64,000 bases of DNA from Sphingomonas cremea (GCF_021502585.1 NZ_JAKFGM010000001.1:930001-994000), one strand, 5' to 3'. Numbered from the stretch's first letter, positions 1 to 10,721 are shown. The notes: generated by a model not told the origin, from the letters alone. Numbers and translations: made by a program.

Positions 1-36
1 CACTCTTGGTACGTCGTCGTTCACGCGACGGATCGC

Positions 37-423
37 TCAGTGCTGCATCTGCAGGTTCATCAACGCAGGATCGGGCGCCATGTTGGCGTTCATGTGGCCC
101 ATGATCCAGATCGTGCCGATCATCACCAGGAAGACGATCAGCACACCGAAGGCCAACGCCAGCACATTGTTGGTGTTGTCCGGGCCGCTGGTGATGTGGA
201 GGAAGAAGACCAGGTGCACGCCCATCTGGGCGATCGCCAGTACGACCAGCCCAACCGCAACGCCCGGGCCCCAAAGCGCCGACGTCGACGCCACCCAGAA
301 GGAAACGCCGGTCAGGACCAGCGCCAGGGCGAGACCGATCACGTAGGCCACGGTTTCGCTCAGGATGTTGCTGTGCGGCTGGCCGGGCGCGACGTTCAGC
401 TTTTCGGGATCATGTTCGGTCAT
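37..423 (-). CDS. cyoD: Cytochrome bo3 quinol oxidase subunit IV
   Basis: Small membrane subunit (128 aa) of the proton-pumping quinol oxidase. Three hydrophobic segments (about residues 25-48, 53-78, 88-110) and a short polar N-terminus fit the CyoD/COX4_pro family; its known role is to help assemble subunit I. The start ATG overlaps the cyoC stop (ATGA), so the four cyo genes are translationally coupled. Downstream only 36 bases remain in the window; a GTG at 24-22 on the same strand could begin another gene (SURF1 often follows), but too little is visible to call it. Confidence 0.95.
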   Translation of the reverse strand: MTEHDPEKLNVAPGQPHSNILSETVAYVIGLALALVLTGVSFWVASTSALWGPGVAVGLVVLAIAQMGVHLVFFLHITSGPDNTNNVLALAFGVLIVFLVMIGTIWIMGHMNANMAPDPALMNLQMQH

Positions 424-1061
424 GGCAACGTCCCGATCAGGTAGACGATGGTGAAAATGGCGACCCAGATGATGTCGAGGGCGTGCCAGAAGACGCTAAG
501 GCACAGCAGGCGGCGCATGATGTGCTCGCGGAATCCCTTGGACCAGATCTGCGCCATCATCGTGCCGATCCACAGCAGGCCCACAGTGACATGCGCGCCA
601 TGGCAGCCGACTAGGGTGAAGAAGGCGGAGAGGAAGGCGCTACGCTGCGGCCCCGCTCCTTCGCCAATCATCGAAGCGAATTCATAAAGCTCGATGAAAA
701 GGAATACGAACCCGAGCAGACCGGTGACCAGCAGCCAGCCGAGGGTCCACTTCATGTTGCCGCGCTTGGCGACGATCATTGCAAGGCCGCAGGTGAAACT
801 CGACAACAGAAGCGCCATCGTCTCGATCGCCACCAAGTTGCGATCGAACAACTGGTTCGAAGTCGGACCGCCGTCCGTGGCATGCGCCAGCGATGCGTAG
901 GTCGCGAACAGGGCTGAGAACAGCACCATGTCCGACAGGACGAACAGCCAGAAGCCGTAAGGGACGACGATGCTCTTCGATTCCGGGCCGCGATGACCCA
1001 GCCCGGTGTCTTCGGAGCCGACGTGGGTCAGGCCAATGGCAGGTGCTTCCGACGCGGTCAT
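420..1061 (-). CDS. cyoC: Cytochrome bo3 quinol oxidase subunit III
   Basis: Heme-copper oxidase subunit III, 213 aa, the normal size of CyoC. After a polar N-terminus of about 30 residues there are five hydrophobic helices. The conserved glutamate-containing stretch LFIELYEF and the [11 protein letters not shown] motif (HxxH helix) are visible. It overlaps cyoB upstream and cyoD downstream by 4 bp, consistent with one transcript and one membrane complex. The subunit has no redox centre and stabilises subunit I. Confidence 0.96.
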   Translation of the reverse strand: MTASEAPAIGLTHVGSEDTGLGHRGPESKSIVVPYGFWLFVLSDMVLFSALFATYASLAHATDGGPTSNQLFDRNLVAIETMALLLSSFTCGLAMIVAKRGNMKWTLGWLLVTGLLGFVFLFIELYEFASMIGEGAGPQRSAFLSAFFTLVGCHGAHVTVGLLWIGTMMAQIWSKGFREHIMRRLLCLSVFWHALDIIWVAIFTIVYLIGTLP

Positions 1062-3064
1062 GTCGACTGGCTCAGGCTGTGGAGATGTTCCATGCGGATC
1101 CGGCGGCGCTCGCGGGCATTCTCCCTGACCTCGTCGACCGGGATAATATGCTCATGCTCGTCCTGCCACGCGTACCAGACGAAGATAGCGAACGCGCCGA
1201 TCAGGCCGAGGATCGCCAGCCACCAGATATGCCAGATGACGGCAAAGCCGCAGATCGAGGCGAATAAGGCGCAGATCACGCCGGTCGGCGTATCGATCGG
1301 CATTTCGATGGGCTGGTAGTTGGGCTCGTCGATCAGCCTGTCTTCCTTGATCGCGGTTTGCTTGCGGGTCCAATAGGCTTCTTCGCCATGAACGTCAGGC
1401 AGCACCGCGAAATTATAATGTGGCGGCGGCGACAAGGTCAGCCACTCCAGCGTCCGGCCGTCCCAGGGATCACCGGTAACATCCCGCCGCTGGTCGCGGG
1501 TCTTGATCGAATAAAGGAGCTGCACCACGGTCAAGGCAATCCCCAGCCCGATAATCGCGGCGCCGAAGAAGGCGACGTTAAGCCACGGTGCCCAGCTAGC
1601 ATCGGGAATGTGCTGCATCCGTCGCGTCGCGCCCCAGAAGCCGAGCACGTAGAGCGGCATGAAGGCCAGGTGGAAGCCGATGAACCAGCACCAGAAAATC
1701 GCCTTGCCGAGGCGCTCGTCCAGCGTGAAGCCGAACGCCTTGGGAAACCAGTAGGTGTAGCCGGCCATGATCGCGAAGACGACACCGCCGATAATCACAT
1801 GGTGGAAATGCGCCACCAGGAACAGGCTGTTGTGGACCAGGAAATCGACCGCCGGGATGGCTAGCAGGACGCCGGTAAGGCCGCCCAGGACGAAGGTCAG
1901 CATGAAGCCGATCAAGTAGTACATCGGCACGTTGAAACGGACTCGGCCGCCGTACATCGTGAACAGCCAGTTATAGATTTTCACCCCGGTCGGGATCCCG
2001 ATGATCATGCTGGCAATGCCGAAAATGGCGTTGACGTTCGCGCCTGCGCCCATGGTGAAGAAATGGTGCAGCCAGACGCAGAATGAGATGATGCAGATTG
2101 CCAGTGTGGCGAAGACCATCGAGCGATAGCCAAACAGCGGCTTGCCCGAAAAGGTCGCGGCGACCTCCGAAAAGATGCCGAACGCCGGCAGGACGAGAAT
2201 ATAGACTTCCGGATGCCCCCAGACCCAGATCAGGTTCATGTAGAGCATCGAGTTGCCGCCACCGTCATTGGTGAAGAAGTGGAAGCCGAGGTAGCGGTCC
2301 AGCATCAGCAGCGCCAAGGTCACCGTCAGCACCGGGAAGGCGGCGATGATCAGCAGGTTTGACGCCAGCGAGGTCCAGCAGAATACCGGCATCCTGAGAT
2401 AGCTCATGCCGGGCGCACGGGTCTTCAAAATCGTGGTGACGAAATTGACCCCTGTCAGCAGCGTCCCGACACCGGATATCTGTAACGCCACGAGGTAATA
2501 ATCGACCCCGACACCGGGCGAAAATTCCTTCTCGCTGAGCGGGGGGAACGCGAGCCAGCCGGTCCGGGCGAATTCGCCGATGAACAGGCTGAGATTGACC
2601 AGGAGCGCGCCCGACGCGGTCAGCCAGAAGCTGACGTTGTTCATCGTCGGAAAGGCGACGTCGCGCACGCCCAGTTGCAACGGGACCGCGAAATTCATGA
2701 ACCCGATGACGAATGGCATCGCCACGAAAAAGATCATGATCGTGCCGTGCGCCGAGAAGATCTGGTTATAGTGATCGGGCGGGAGGTATCCCTGCGATGC
2801 CCCGATCGCCAGCGACTGCTGTGCCCGCATCATGATCGCGTCGGCGAAGCCGCGGACCAGCATCAGCAGCGCCAGCACGATGTACATGATACCGATCTTC
2901 TTGTGATCGGTGGATGTGATGTAGCCGTGCCAAAGAGCGGGCCACCAGCCCTTGCGCCAGACCCAGATGCCAGTGCCGACTACCGCCAGGATCACGACCA
3001 GCGACGTGACCAGCGGGATCGGCTCGTCAAAGGGAATGGCGTCCCAGGTCAGCTTGCCGAACAT
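1058..3064 (-). CDS. cyoB: Cytochrome bo3 quinol oxidase subunit I
   Basis: Catalytic subunit (668 aa) that oxidises ubiquinol, reduces O2 to water at the heme-CuB site and pumps protons. Canonical ligand motifs are all present: [25 protein letters not shown] (CuB His and the cross-linked Tyr), the HHFFTMG loop and HFHHVIIGG carrying heme ligands. About 14-15 membrane helices plus a charged C-terminal tail, typical of CyoB. It lies 3 bp after cyoA and overlaps cyoC. Quinol rather than cytochrome c is inferred from its length and the CyoA partner. Confidence 0.98.
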   Translation of the reverse strand: MFGKLTWDAIPFDEPIPLVTSLVVILAVVGTGIWVWRKGWWPALWHGYITSTDHKKIGIMYIVLALLMLVRGFADAIMMRAQQSLAIGASQGYLPPDHYNQIFSAHGTIMIFFVAMPFVIGFMNFAVPLQLGVRDVAFPTMNNVSFWLTASGALLVNLSLFIGEFARTGWLAFPPLSEKEFSPGVGVDYYLVALQISGVGTLLTGVNFVTTILKTRAPGMSYLRMPVFCWTSLASNLLIIAAFPVLTVTLALLMLDRYLGFHFFTNDGGGNSMLYMNLIWVWGHPEVYILVLPAFGIFSEVAATFSGKPLFGYRSMVFATLAICIISFCVWLHHFFTMGAGANVNAIFGIASMIIGIPTGVKIYNWLFTMYGGRVRFNVPMYYLIGFMLTFVLGGLTGVLLAIPAVDFLVHNSLFLVAHFHHVIIGGVVFAIMAGYTYWFPKAFGFTLDERLGKAIFWCWFIGFHLAFMPLYVLGFWGATRRMQHIPDASWAPWLNVAFFGAAIIGLGIALTVVQLLYSIKTRDQRRDVTGDPWDGRTLEWLTLSPPPHYNFAVLPDVHGEEAYWTRKQTAIKEDRLIDEPNYQPIEMPIDTPTGVICALFASICGFAVIWHIWWLAILGLIGAFAIFVWYAWQDEHEHIIPVDEVRENARERRRIRMEHLHSLSQST

Positions 3065-3067
3065 GCC

Positions 3068-3967
3068 TTAGCCCCCCTGCTCGGTTGCCGGCGGGACCGG
3101 CGGCAATGGCGGCGGCCCGCCCTTGGTGGCGATCGCGTTGAACAGGCCGGGAGTCACCGTCCCATAAGTCATCGGCTTCACATAGCTGCTCGGCTTCGAC
3201 AGGTCGGCATAGCTTTTCGCGTCGAGCGCCAGCCCATTGCTGCGCGCGCCGTTGGCCCAGGCAGCAAACTGCTCCGGCGGGACGACATGGGCCTTGAACT
3301 GCATGCCGGGAAAACCGTCGCCGCTGAAATGAGATGAAAGCCCATCATAGATACCCTGGCGGTCGGCCTGGAGGTTTAAGCGGGTCGTCATCCGCGGCAT
3401 TGTGTAGATCATCGACCCGAATTGCGGGACGAAAAAGCTGTTCCACACGGTCGCGGAGGTTAGCTTCAAGTTCAGCGGCGTGCCGGCCGGCACGACCAGC
3501 TGGTTGACCGTCGCGACCCCCTGGTCGGGGTAGATGAACAGCCATTTCCAGTCGAGCGAGACGACTTCCACCGTCAGCGGCTTGACGGGGGAATCGAGCG
3601 GCTTGCTCGGTTCGAGGTCGTGACTGCTGATCCAGGTGATGCCGCCCAGTAGCATGATGGTCAGCACCGGAATGCCCCAGACAACCATCTCGATTGCCCC
3701 CGAATATTCCCAGTCCGGGCGGTATTCCGCCTTGTTGTTACCGCGCCGGAACCACCAGGCGAATGCCACGGTCGCCAGCATCGTCGGGATGATGATCGCC
3801 AGCATGATCGCGGTCGAATTGATCAGGATGGTCTTTTCGGCGCCGCCGACGGGTCCAACCGGGTCGAGAATGCCTCGGTTGCATGCGGCAAGCGGAACCG
3901 CCAAGCCCGCGAGCAGGCCGGTTTTGCCTCCTAGAAATCGAAGCCCGGCCCTCGATCTTGGCACCAT
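3068..3967 (-). CDS. cyoA: Cytochrome bo3 quinol oxidase subunit II (lipoprotein)
   Basis: Subunit II, 299 aa. The N-terminus has a lipoprotein signal with lipobox LAAC (Cys29), then two membrane helices (about 45-70 and 90-110) and a periplasmic cupredoxin domain. The CuA cysteine motif of cytochrome c oxidases is absent, as expected for a quinol oxidase. The C-terminal tail is proline-rich (GGPPPLPPVPP). It is the first gene of the minus-strand cyo operon; a purine-rich AGGGG lies shortly before the ATG, and the promoter must be in 3968-4130, though no consensus was recognised. Confidence 0.96.
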   Translation of the reverse strand: MVPRSRAGLRFLGGKTGLLAGLAVPLAACNRGILDPVGPVGGAEKTILINSTAIMLAIIIPTMLATVAFAWWFRRGNNKAEYRPDWEYSGAIEMVVWGIPVLTIMLLGGITWISSHDLEPSKPLDSPVKPLTVEVVSLDWKWLFIYPDQGVATVNQLVVPAGTPLNLKLTSATVWNSFFVPQFGSMIYTMPRMTTRLNLQADRQGIYDGLSSHFSGDGFPGMQFKAHVVPPEQFAAWANGARSNGLALDAKSYADLSKPSSYVKPMTYGTVTPGLFNAIATKGGPPPLPPVPPATEQGG

Positions 3968-4200
3968 GGACGACCCCTGTTCTTGTCGTCACGAAGAACC
4001 TCAGGGACTAGGCGCAATTGCCTGGCAGAATCAATACCGCATGGAATTTTCGCTGGGTTGGCAGGAAACCAACTCGGCCAATTTAACGCTTTAAGTCCGT
4101 GAATCTTTCAACTCGCTCTCCGGGCGAATTAATCCTTGGCTACAGTCGCTGCCTTTCGCAGAGCGTTGGGTGAAGACGGACGATACGAACATCGCCGAGA

Positions 4201-4422
4201 ATGGCAATAACAAGAGGCTTCAAGCTGAGCTGGGTTCGGTCCCACCGGTGGAATACGGGCATCACGACGATCGTCGACGAAACGCTGGAGCAGCAGACCG
4301 ACGTCTACTTCGAAGCCGGTTATCACAAATCGCTGGTGCCCATGGAAGACGCGGAGTTTTCGCGACTAACGCAACGTACCCGTCACGGCCGGTTCAGCGA
4401 GCCTTGGTTCGATGAAGTCTAA
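4201..4422 (+). CDS. Small hypothetical protein (73 aa)
   Basis: Not recognised. The frame begins at ATG 4201 and reads through 73 codons, rich in charged and aromatic residues, ending in EPWFDEV. Codons after the first six mostly end in G or C, like real genes in this genome, whereas the competing frame 4170-4415 gives an arginine-rich shadow-like peptide. No signal peptide or membrane segment. It stands alone between the cyo operon (opposite strand) and the capsule operon. A real small gene is more likely than not, but there is no family support. Confidence 0.5.
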   Translation: MAITRGFKLSWVRSHRWNTGITTIVDETLEQQTDVYFEAGYHKSLVPMEDAEFSRLTQRTRHGRFSEPWFDEV

Positions 4423-4788
4423 TTAACTTTGCCAATCCATCGTTTTAATTTATTTTAAGTAACTAATTGGCACGCGTGACACAATTTCTAATCCGCAAGT
4501 ATACAACGGAGCTAAATTGGCTTGACCGCTCATTGGTTATCTAGGATTGGCTGCCTCAACCGCTTGCGATTCCGGCTCGGAACTCGCAGAGATATCCTTG
4601 AAGGATGAAACGGCCAGCATAAAGGACTTACAAATTCGCCTTCACTTGCAGAATTTTGGCATTCGCGGCTGCAGACCAAATGTGGTGATGCAATAAGAGC
4701 ACTGCCAGGAAATTCGAATGTCTATGGCCCAAATTACTACAGAAAACTGATAGCGCAATCAATCGTCTGTAGCTAAGGACCCCTCCCC
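4423..4788. other. Non-coding leader of the capsule operon
   Basis: A 366-bp AT-rich gap with no convincing ORF on either strand. It must hold the capsule operon promoter and a 5' leader. An AGGA purine stretch (in ctaagga) lies about ten bases before the GTG start of the first capsule gene. I saw no confident -35/-10 pair or regulator box. Confidence 0.5.
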
Positions 4789-5940
4789 GTGAATATGTTG
4801 TTCTTTCGACCTGATATCAGCGAGTTGCGTTCGGATACGAGGGACAGGCGGCTGTTTCGCCGGACGAACCCACTATTCCTTGCCACTGTCGTATTGCCGA
4901 CATTTATTGCTACGGTTTATTTTGGTTTCCTGGCTTCAGACGTATATATTTCTCAGTCGCAATTCGTCGTCCGGAGCCCGGACAAGCCTGCCGCATCCGG
5001 CCTCGGGATTTTGCTGAAGAGCGTCGGTTTTTCCAACGCCGGCGACGAGATCTTCATCACGCAGGATTACGTCAAATCCCGCGACGCGCTGAAGGCGCTG
5101 AATGAACAGGGGCAAGTCGAAAAAGCATTCGGAAGTCCTTCGGTGTCGATTTGGGATCGGTTTAATCCGCTCGGCTTAGATCAGAGCTTCGAAGATCTTT
5201 ACGACTATTATGGCAGGAAGATTGACGTCGAGCATAATACGACCTCATCAATCACGACCCTGACGGTTAAGGCATTTCGCGCCCAGGATGCGCAGCGAAT
5301 GAACGAGCGATTGCTCGAACTTGCCGAGGGCCTGGTCAATCGCCTCAATAATCGCGGAGAAGTAGACTTGCTCGGTTACGCCCAGCGCGAAGCGCGGGAA
5401 GCCGAGGTTGAGGCAAGGCGTGCCTCGCAAGCCCTAGCGGCATTTCGTAACACCCAGGGAATTGTTGACCCGGAGCGTCAGGCCACGGTGCAATTGCAGC
5501 TCGTTTCGAAGTTACAGGACGAGGTGATCGGCGCTCGGCTCCAGCTTCAGCAGCTTCAGGCGTTGGCTCCTGAAAATCCCCAGATTCCCCTCCTTCGGAC
5601 CCGGATCGCCGGATTATCGAGGCAAATCGATTCAGAGCTTGGCCGCGCGGCTGGCGGCAATCGTTCGCTTTCGGCAAGTGCCGTGCGGTATCAACGCCTG
5701 GCCCTCGATCGTGAATGGGCCGACAAGCGGCTTGCGGGAGCGATGGCCTCGCTTCAGGAGGCTCGCAATGAGGCGCGCAGGAAGCAGGCATATGTCGAGC
5801 GGATCGTACAGCCCAACTTGCCCGATGAGGCGCTCGAGCCGCGGCGTTTGCGGGGGATTTTGGCGACTCTCGTGCTGGGACTTATTGCCTTTGGCATCCT
5901 GAGCCTGCTGCTTGCTGGGGTTCGGGAACACCACGACTGA
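4789..5940 (+). CDS. kpsE: Capsule export inner-membrane/periplasmic protein (KpsE/CtrB/BexC family)
   Basis: Polysaccharide co-polymerase-like protein of ABC-dependent capsule export, 383 aa. One membrane helix near the N-terminus (about 30-50), a Wzz-like periplasmic part with long coiled coil (about 200-340, rich in Q/E/R/A), and a C-terminal helix (about 355-377). Family role: bridges the KpsMT transporter to the outer-membrane KpsD channel. First gene of the operon; its TGA overlaps the kpsM ATG (TGATG). The start is GTG 4789 with an ATG two codons later as alternative. Confidence 0.92.
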   Translation: MNMLFFRPDISELRSDTRDRRLFRRTNPLFLATVVLPTFIATVYFGFLASDVYISQSQFVVRSPDKPAASGLGILLKSVGFSNAGDEIFITQDYVKSRDALKALNEQGQVEKAFGSPSVSIWDRFNPLGLDQSFEDLYDYYGRKIDVEHNTTSSITTLTVKAFRAQDAQRMNERLLELAEGLVNRLNNRGEVDLLGYAQREAREAEVEARRASQALAAFRNTQGIVDPERQATVQLQLVSKLQDEVIGARLQLQQLQALAPENPQIPLLRTRIAGLSRQIDSELGRAAGGNRSLSASAVRYQRLALDREWADKRLAGAMASLQEARNEARRKQAYVERIVQPNLPDEALEPRRLRGILATLVLGLIAFGILSLLLAGVREHHD

Positions 5941-6749
5941 TGTTCGATGCGATCAACCCGATGGGCGAGCGATCACTGTCGCGCTCGTGGACAATCCAGC
6001 GACGGGTAATCGGCGCCTTGCTGCTGCGCGAGATACTGACGCGCTTTGGCCGCCACAATATCGGATTTCTCTGGCTGTTCGTCGAACCGATGATGTTCAC
6101 GCTCGGCGTCACCGCGCTGTGGACCTTTGCGAAGGCCGGACATGGGTCCTCACTACCCATCGTGGCGTTCGCGCTGACCGGCTATTCCAGCGTGCTGCTC
6201 TGGCGAAACATGCCGGGCCGCTGCATCTCGGCGATCGAGCCAAACCTGTCCCTGCTCTATCACCGTTACGTCAAGATCATCGACATCTACTACGCGCGGC
6301 TGACCCTGGAGGCCATGGGAGCGACCATTTCCTTCGTTATCCTGACAATCTTCTTCATCTCGATCAAATGGCTGGAGCCGCCCGAGGACGTGCTGAAGGT
6401 CTTTGCCGGCTGGGCCATGCTGACTTGGTTCGGAGGCGCATTAGCCATTTTCCTCGGCTCGCTTGCCTATGACAATGAGCTGGTCGACAAGATCTGGCAT
6501 CCAGCCTCATATCTGATCTTCCCGTTATCCGGCGCCGCCTTCCTGGTCGATGCATTGCCCAAGGCTGCGCAGGAATTGGTTTTATACATTCCGATGGTCC
6601 ATGGCGTTGAGCTGCTGCGTGAAGGCTATTTCGGTTCGGCGATCACCGCCCATTACGACATGGCCTATATGGCCAGTTTTTCCGCAACGCTGACATTTCT
6701 GGGGCTACTTCGCGTACGTGCACTTCGCAATCGAGTAATCCCGGCATGA
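5940..6749 (+). CDS. kpsM: Capsule ABC transporter permease
   Basis: ABC-2 type membrane permease, 269 aa, with six predicted helices and an amphipathic N-terminus ([20 protein letters not shown] is the typical KpsM/Wzm entry segment). Together with KpsT it moves the lipid-linked capsular polymer across the inner membrane. Overlaps kpsE by one base and kpsT by four (ATGA), so the three transport subunits are translationally coupled. Confidence 0.95.
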   Translation: MFDAINPMGERSLSRSWTIQRRVIGALLLREILTRFGRHNIGFLWLFVEPMMFTLGVTALWTFAKAGHGSSLPIVAFALTGYSSVLLWRNMPGRCISAIEPNLSLLYHRYVKIIDIYYARLTLEAMGATISFVILTIFFISIKWLEPPEDVLKVFAGWAMLTWFGGALAIFLGSLAYDNELVDKIWHPASYLIFPLSGAAFLVDALPKAAQELVLYIPMVHGVELLREGYFGSAITAHYDMAYMASFSATLTFLGLLRVRALRNRVIPA

Positions 6750-7411
6750 TCACGCTGACGGACGTTTCAAAGAGTTACCGGACTCGCGGGGGATGGGTGA
6801 AGGTACTCGACCGGATCAACCTGCAAGTAAAGCGTGGCGAGAAAGTCGGCATCCTCGGCCGAAACGGTGCCGGCAAGTCTACGATGATCCGTTTGATCAG
6901 CGGCGCCGAGCAACCCGACCGCGGGACGGTAACTCGCCAAATGACCGTGTCCTGGCCAATCGCCTTCGGAGGTGCCTTTCAGGGCACATTGACTGGCCTC
7001 GACAATTTGCGTTTCATCTGCCGAATCTACGGCGTCGCCCCAGAAGACAAGATCGCCTTCGTCGAAGAGTTCTCCGAACTTGGTCGCTACTTGAGAGAAC
7101 CGGTTAAGAACTATTCTTCCGGCATGCGCGCGCGACTTGCATTCGCGATCTCCATGGTGATCGATTTTGACTGCTTCCTTATCGACGAAGTTGTTGCGGT
7201 CGGAGACGATCGATTCACCAGAAAATGTCAGGAAGAATTATTTGAAAAGCGTCGCGATAGGGCGATGATTATCGTGTCACACAGTCATGATTACATAAAG
7301 CAGCATTGCAAGCGTGTCGTAATGCTGGAAAATGGATTTCTTACTTACTTTGATGACATGGATAAAGCCTATCATGTCTATTCGTCCGATAATCAATCCA
7401 TAACAAACTAA
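6746..7411 (+). CDS. kpsT: Capsule ABC transporter ATP-binding protein
   Basis: ATPase subunit, 221 aa. Walker [10 protein letters not shown] (Lys44), signature [12 protein letters not shown] (about residue 122) and Walker [10 protein letters not shown] (about 143) are intact, followed by the switch histidine in IIVSHS. The short form without a C-terminal carbohydrate-binding domain matches KpsT rather than Wzt, which fits Kdo-lipid capsule export without chain-terminus recognition. Confidence 0.96.
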   Translation: MITLTDVSKSYRTRGGWVKVLDRINLQVKRGEKVGILGRNGAGKSTMIRLISGAEQPDRGTVTRQMTVSWPIAFGGAFQGTLTGLDNLRFICRIYGVAPEDKIAFVEEFSELGRYLREPVKNYSSGMRARLAFAISMVIDFDCFLIDEVVAVGDDRFTRKCQEELFEKRRDRAMIIVSHSHDYIKQHCKRVVMLENGFLTYFDDMDKAYHVYSSDNQSITN

Positions 7412-7433
7412 GATTCAAAGAAAGCTATTACGG

Positions 7434-9068
7434 ATGAGTAAGAGTAAAAAGAACCGGAAGATATCCGTTCTGGTAGAAATGCGCCCTGCTCTTGAGGGCT
7501 TTGCCGGCATCCCGCAAGAAGTGCGCCTTCTGTTCCGCGGTCTTCGGCAGCTAAACGGTGTCGAAGTCGAAGGGCTGTTGCAGACCTCGCACCGGTTCCT
7601 CTCGGCAGGCATGCCCGAAAAGGGGCGCAAGAAGTTCAAGAACACCTACGCCCTCAACCGCTATTCGAAGGTGATTGTCTCGCTCGCCGAGCAGCCGTTC
7701 GAAAATGTTTTTGACCGCGTTAGCCGTTTCATGCGTCGCAAGCTGAACGCCTTCCAGCTGACGGTCCTGTTGAGCCTGGGCCTAGGCAAGATCCGTCTTG
7801 GCCGGTTCGAATCCAAGGAATTCCAAGACTTCACATGGCGCATCCTTTTCTCCAAGAGCCTGCCTGCCCGCGATTTCGGTAGCGTTGCATCCGCCGACCA
7901 CCGCATTTGCTCGGTTCCGTGGAACACGATGCACATGACAGGCCTATCGACGCTGACTTGGCGGCGTACGGCTCTATATCCGACGCTAGTCACACCCGAC
8001 GTCGACGTCTTTATCGGCCAGACACCCTATCCCGGGCGCGTTGCCAAGGGGACGAAGATGGTCATCCGCTATCACGATGCCATCCCAGTCCTGATGCCGC
8101 ACACCATTCCCGACAAGTCGATTCACCAGGCCACCCATTTCCGCGCGCTGGAAGCCAATGTCCGCCATGGGGCCTGGTTCGCCTGCGTTTCGGAAACAAC
8201 CCGCCAGGACCTTTTAAAGATCTTTCCCGAAGCGGAGCCCCGCGCCATCACCATTCACAACATGGTGTCACACAATTATTTCGCAGAATCTCCGGATATT
8301 CAGGCAGCCAAACGTGTGGTGCGTACTCGGCTCTATGAGCAGTCAGGTTGGCTGCCCAAGTTCCTGACCAGTCGGGAGAAGGAAAGCTTTTACCGAAAGC
8401 ACATCGATTCATCCGGCTTTCGCTATCTGCTGATGGTTTCCACTATTGAGCCCCGAAAGAACCATGCGCGGCTCATCGCAGCTTGGGAATATATTAAGGC
8501 GAACATCGACCCCGATCTGAAGCTAATTACGGTCGGAACGCTTGGATGGGACTATGGCACAATACAGACAGCAGTTTCGGGGTGGATGGAACGGGGCGAG
8601 CTGTTCATGCTCAATGCTGTGCCCACCGGCGATCTGCGAACTCTCTATCGCAACGCCCTAGCTACCGTCTGCCCCAGCCTTGGCGAAGGTTTCGACTTCT
8701 CAGGCGTCGAGTCGATGGCCTCGGGCGGCATCACCATTGCATCCGACATTCCGGTACACCGCGAGGTCTATGACGATGCCGCGCTCTTCTTTGACCCCTA
8801 TTCGACAGCCAGCCTAGTCCAGGCACTCAAGCAGGCCTTGTACGAAGATGTGTCGCCGGAAGTGGAAGAGCAATTGCGCGAGCGCGGACAACAGGTCAGC
8901 GGCCGATACCAGCCGGAAGTGATACTTCCTAAATGGCAGCAATTTCTGGCGCAACTTAGCTCGAGGACCGGACTGAAGGCGGTCCCTGCGGGAAATGGGT
9001 CGTCGATAGAGGAGCCATGCTTGCAACCAACTCAGCAGCCGACGCCCAACACGGCCAAAGCCGCCTGA
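7434..9068 (+). CDS. GT4-family capsule glycosyltransferase
   Basis: 544 aa. The C-terminal half (about 335-500) is a GT-B glycosyltransferase group 1 domain: STIEPRKNH (donor-phosphate loop), LITVGTLGW, and CPSLGEGFDFSGVESMASG with the EX7E-like signature. The N-terminal half opens with a Rossmann-like beta strand (ISVLVEMRPALEG) and is longer than in typical GT4 enzymes by roughly 100 residues. Likely adds a sugar to the capsule backbone; substrate unknown. Lies 22 bp after kpsT. Confidence 0.85.
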   Translation: MSKSKKNRKISVLVEMRPALEGFAGIPQEVRLLFRGLRQLNGVEVEGLLQTSHRFLSAGMPEKGRKKFKNTYALNRYSKVIVSLAEQPFENVFDRVSRFMRRKLNAFQLTVLLSLGLGKIRLGRFESKEFQDFTWRILFSKSLPARDFGSVASADHRICSVPWNTMHMTGLSTLTWRRTALYPTLVTPDVDVFIGQTPYPGRVAKGTKMVIRYHDAIPVLMPHTIPDKSIHQATHFRALEANVRHGAWFACVSETTRQDLLKIFPEAEPRAITIHNMVSHNYFAESPDIQAAKRVVRTRLYEQSGWLPKFLTSREKESFYRKHIDSSGFRYLLMVSTIEPRKNHARLIAAWEYIKANIDPDLKLITVGTLGWDYGTIQTAVSGWMERGELFMLNAVPTGDLRTLYRNALATVCPSLGEGFDFSGVESMASGGITIASDIPVHREVYDDAALFFDPYSTASLVQALKQALYEDVSPEVEEQLRERGQQVSGRYQPEVILPKWQQFLAQLSSRTGLKAVPAGNGSSIEEPCLQPTQQPTPNTAKAA

Positions 9069-9102
9069 CTGATCAATACAGCGTGTATAGCGAGTAACCT
9101 AA

Positions 9103-10710
9103 ATGAAAATGGCGCTGGCGGTCATCACCTACGACCGCGCACATTACCTTTCCCTGGTCCTGCCATCGATTTTGGCTCAGACGATCGACGGTCGTCCAAT
9201 CCAAGAACATTTCGACATCCATGTATTTCAGGATGGCTTCTGCCATGAGGACAGCCGTAGCGACGTTGTTGGCCACCAGCAGGTGTCCAAGATCATGCGT
9301 CGCCTACCGGACCACATCGAGACGTACCAGCAGCCCAAGAATCTAGGCGTCGCCCTGCACTTCGATTTCATCGAGAAGCTACTTTTTCGTGAAAAGGGTT
9401 ATGATTTCGTGCTCTTTTGCGAGGACGACCTAATTCTGTCATCACAATATGTTTCGATCATCAAAAAATTAGTCGAAAAATTCAAGGACGATAGGCGGGT
9501 TGGCATGATTTCTGCCCATCCACATGACTCATTACGACCCAAAATCAAGCAACTTCATAACCTATATGAATATACTGAAATTGGTCATAATTGGGGGTTT
9601 GGCCTATTTCGCTCATTTTGGGAAAGAAGACAGCCGTTCGTTGAACTGTATCTCAATTTAATTGAGGGCACACCATACAGGAAAAGATCACACAATTCGG
9701 TATATGCGTGGCTCGAACGCTGTGGTTTCAGGCCAAGTGCCTCTAGCCAGGATTATGTGAAGCAGTGCGCTACTGTCAGTCTTGGAACGGTACGTCTTTC
9801 TACTTTTGCTAATTTCGGATTGCCGATTGGACGAACTGGCCTGCACAGCAAACCGGAATTGTTCTCCAAACTTGGCTTCGACAAGACAGTCGTTTGCGAT
9901 CACCCGATACATGCGCCCGGCGACCTGACCGACCAAAAGTTTCAGGAAATCTTGCGGTCGCAGCAGGCGGCATGCTTGCAGGACGCCCATCAGTTTCCAA
10001 CGCCGGTACAATGGGAAAATCTTGTTCTCGGTGGCACGTTGGCTCCCCAAAATATTCCGAGCTCAGCTGACATTGAAGTTGCACTGCAGGTGCCCGATGA
10101 GGCTCCGACTTGGTCTCCCGCAGATATTCCACGCAGACCGCACATGGAACCGGAAGGGCTGGAGCTGCTGGCCGCCCGGCTAGCAGATGTCGACTGCTTT
10201 TTGGAGTATGGCGCGGGCGGCAGCACAGTTTTGGCCGGTGGAATGGGCGTCAGCACTATTTATTCGGTGGAGTCCGATCGTGGCTTTTTGAACGCCGTCA
10301 AAGGTGCGGTTTCTGAAAACTCGTCCGCGGCTGTGCTATTCGATCATTACGTGGACATCGGCCCCACCGTTGAATGGGGCAACCCGAAAGACAGCAGTAA
10401 GACGGCCAGTTGGCCACTATACGCTTCCTCGATCTGGAACGAGATTGTTTCGCAGGGCCTAGTGCAACCAGACTTAGTCCTAATCGACGGGCGATTCCGC
10501 GTCGCATGCTTCCTTGCAACTCTGCACTTTTCCAGGCCGGGAACGACCATATTGTTCGACGATTACCATGAACGGCCGCACTACCATGTCGTCGAAAAAT
10601 ATCTGCAGCCAGTCGGTCGAGCTGGACGGATGGCCGAATTCCGGACGGAAAGCGCTCCTCCACCAGAGGCAATGCTGGACCTGATGGCCTACTCAACAAC
10701 TTACGCCTGA
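9103..10710 (+). CDS. Two-domain protein: GT-A (GNT-I-like) glycosyltransferase plus methyltransferase-like domain
   Basis: 535 aa. Residues 1-270 resemble GT-A enzymes of the GNT-I/GT13 type: ALAVITYDRAHYL at the start and a metal-binding FCEDDLILS at about 108, with GHNWGFGLF later. Residues about 345-535 look like a class I SAM-methyltransferase-like fold: FLEYGAGGST (glycine-rich loop), IYSVESD, LVLIDGRFRVACFL and ILFDDYHER. Methyltransferase activity is not certain; similar domains occur as inactive sugar-locus modules. Presumably one enzyme glycosylates and modifies the same capsule residue. The middle of the gene (9430-9700) is visibly AT-richer than its neighbours. Confidence 0.75.
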   Translation: MKMALAVITYDRAHYLSLVLPSILAQTIDGRPIQEHFDIHVFQDGFCHEDSRSDVVGHQQVSKIMRRLPDHIETYQQPKNLGVALHFDFIEKLLFREKGYDFVLFCEDDLILSSQYVSIIKKLVEKFKDDRRVGMISAHPHDSLRPKIKQLHNLYEYTEIGHNWGFGLFRSFWERRQPFVELYLNLIEGTPYRKRSHNSVYAWLERCGFRPSASSQDYVKQCATVSLGTVRLSTFANFGLPIGRTGLHSKPELFSKLGFDKTVVCDHPIHAPGDLTDQKFQEILRSQQAACLQDAHQFPTPVQWENLVLGGTLAPQNIPSSADIEVALQVPDEAPTWSPADIPRRPHMEPEGLELLAARLADVDCFLEYGAGGSTVLAGGMGVSTIYSVESDRGFLNAVKGAVSENSSAAVLFDHYVDIGPTVEWGNPKDSSKTASWPLYASSIWNEIVSQGLVQPDLVLIDGRFRVACFLATLHFSRPGTTILFDDYHERPHYHVVEKYLQPVGRAGRMAEFRTESAPPPEAMLDLMAYSTTYA

Positions 10711-10721
10711 CGGGACAGGAC

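Noticed and set aside
40-444. 134-aa plus-strand frame antisense to cyoD
   Set aside because: Arginine- and histidine-rich shadow of a confidently identified gene.
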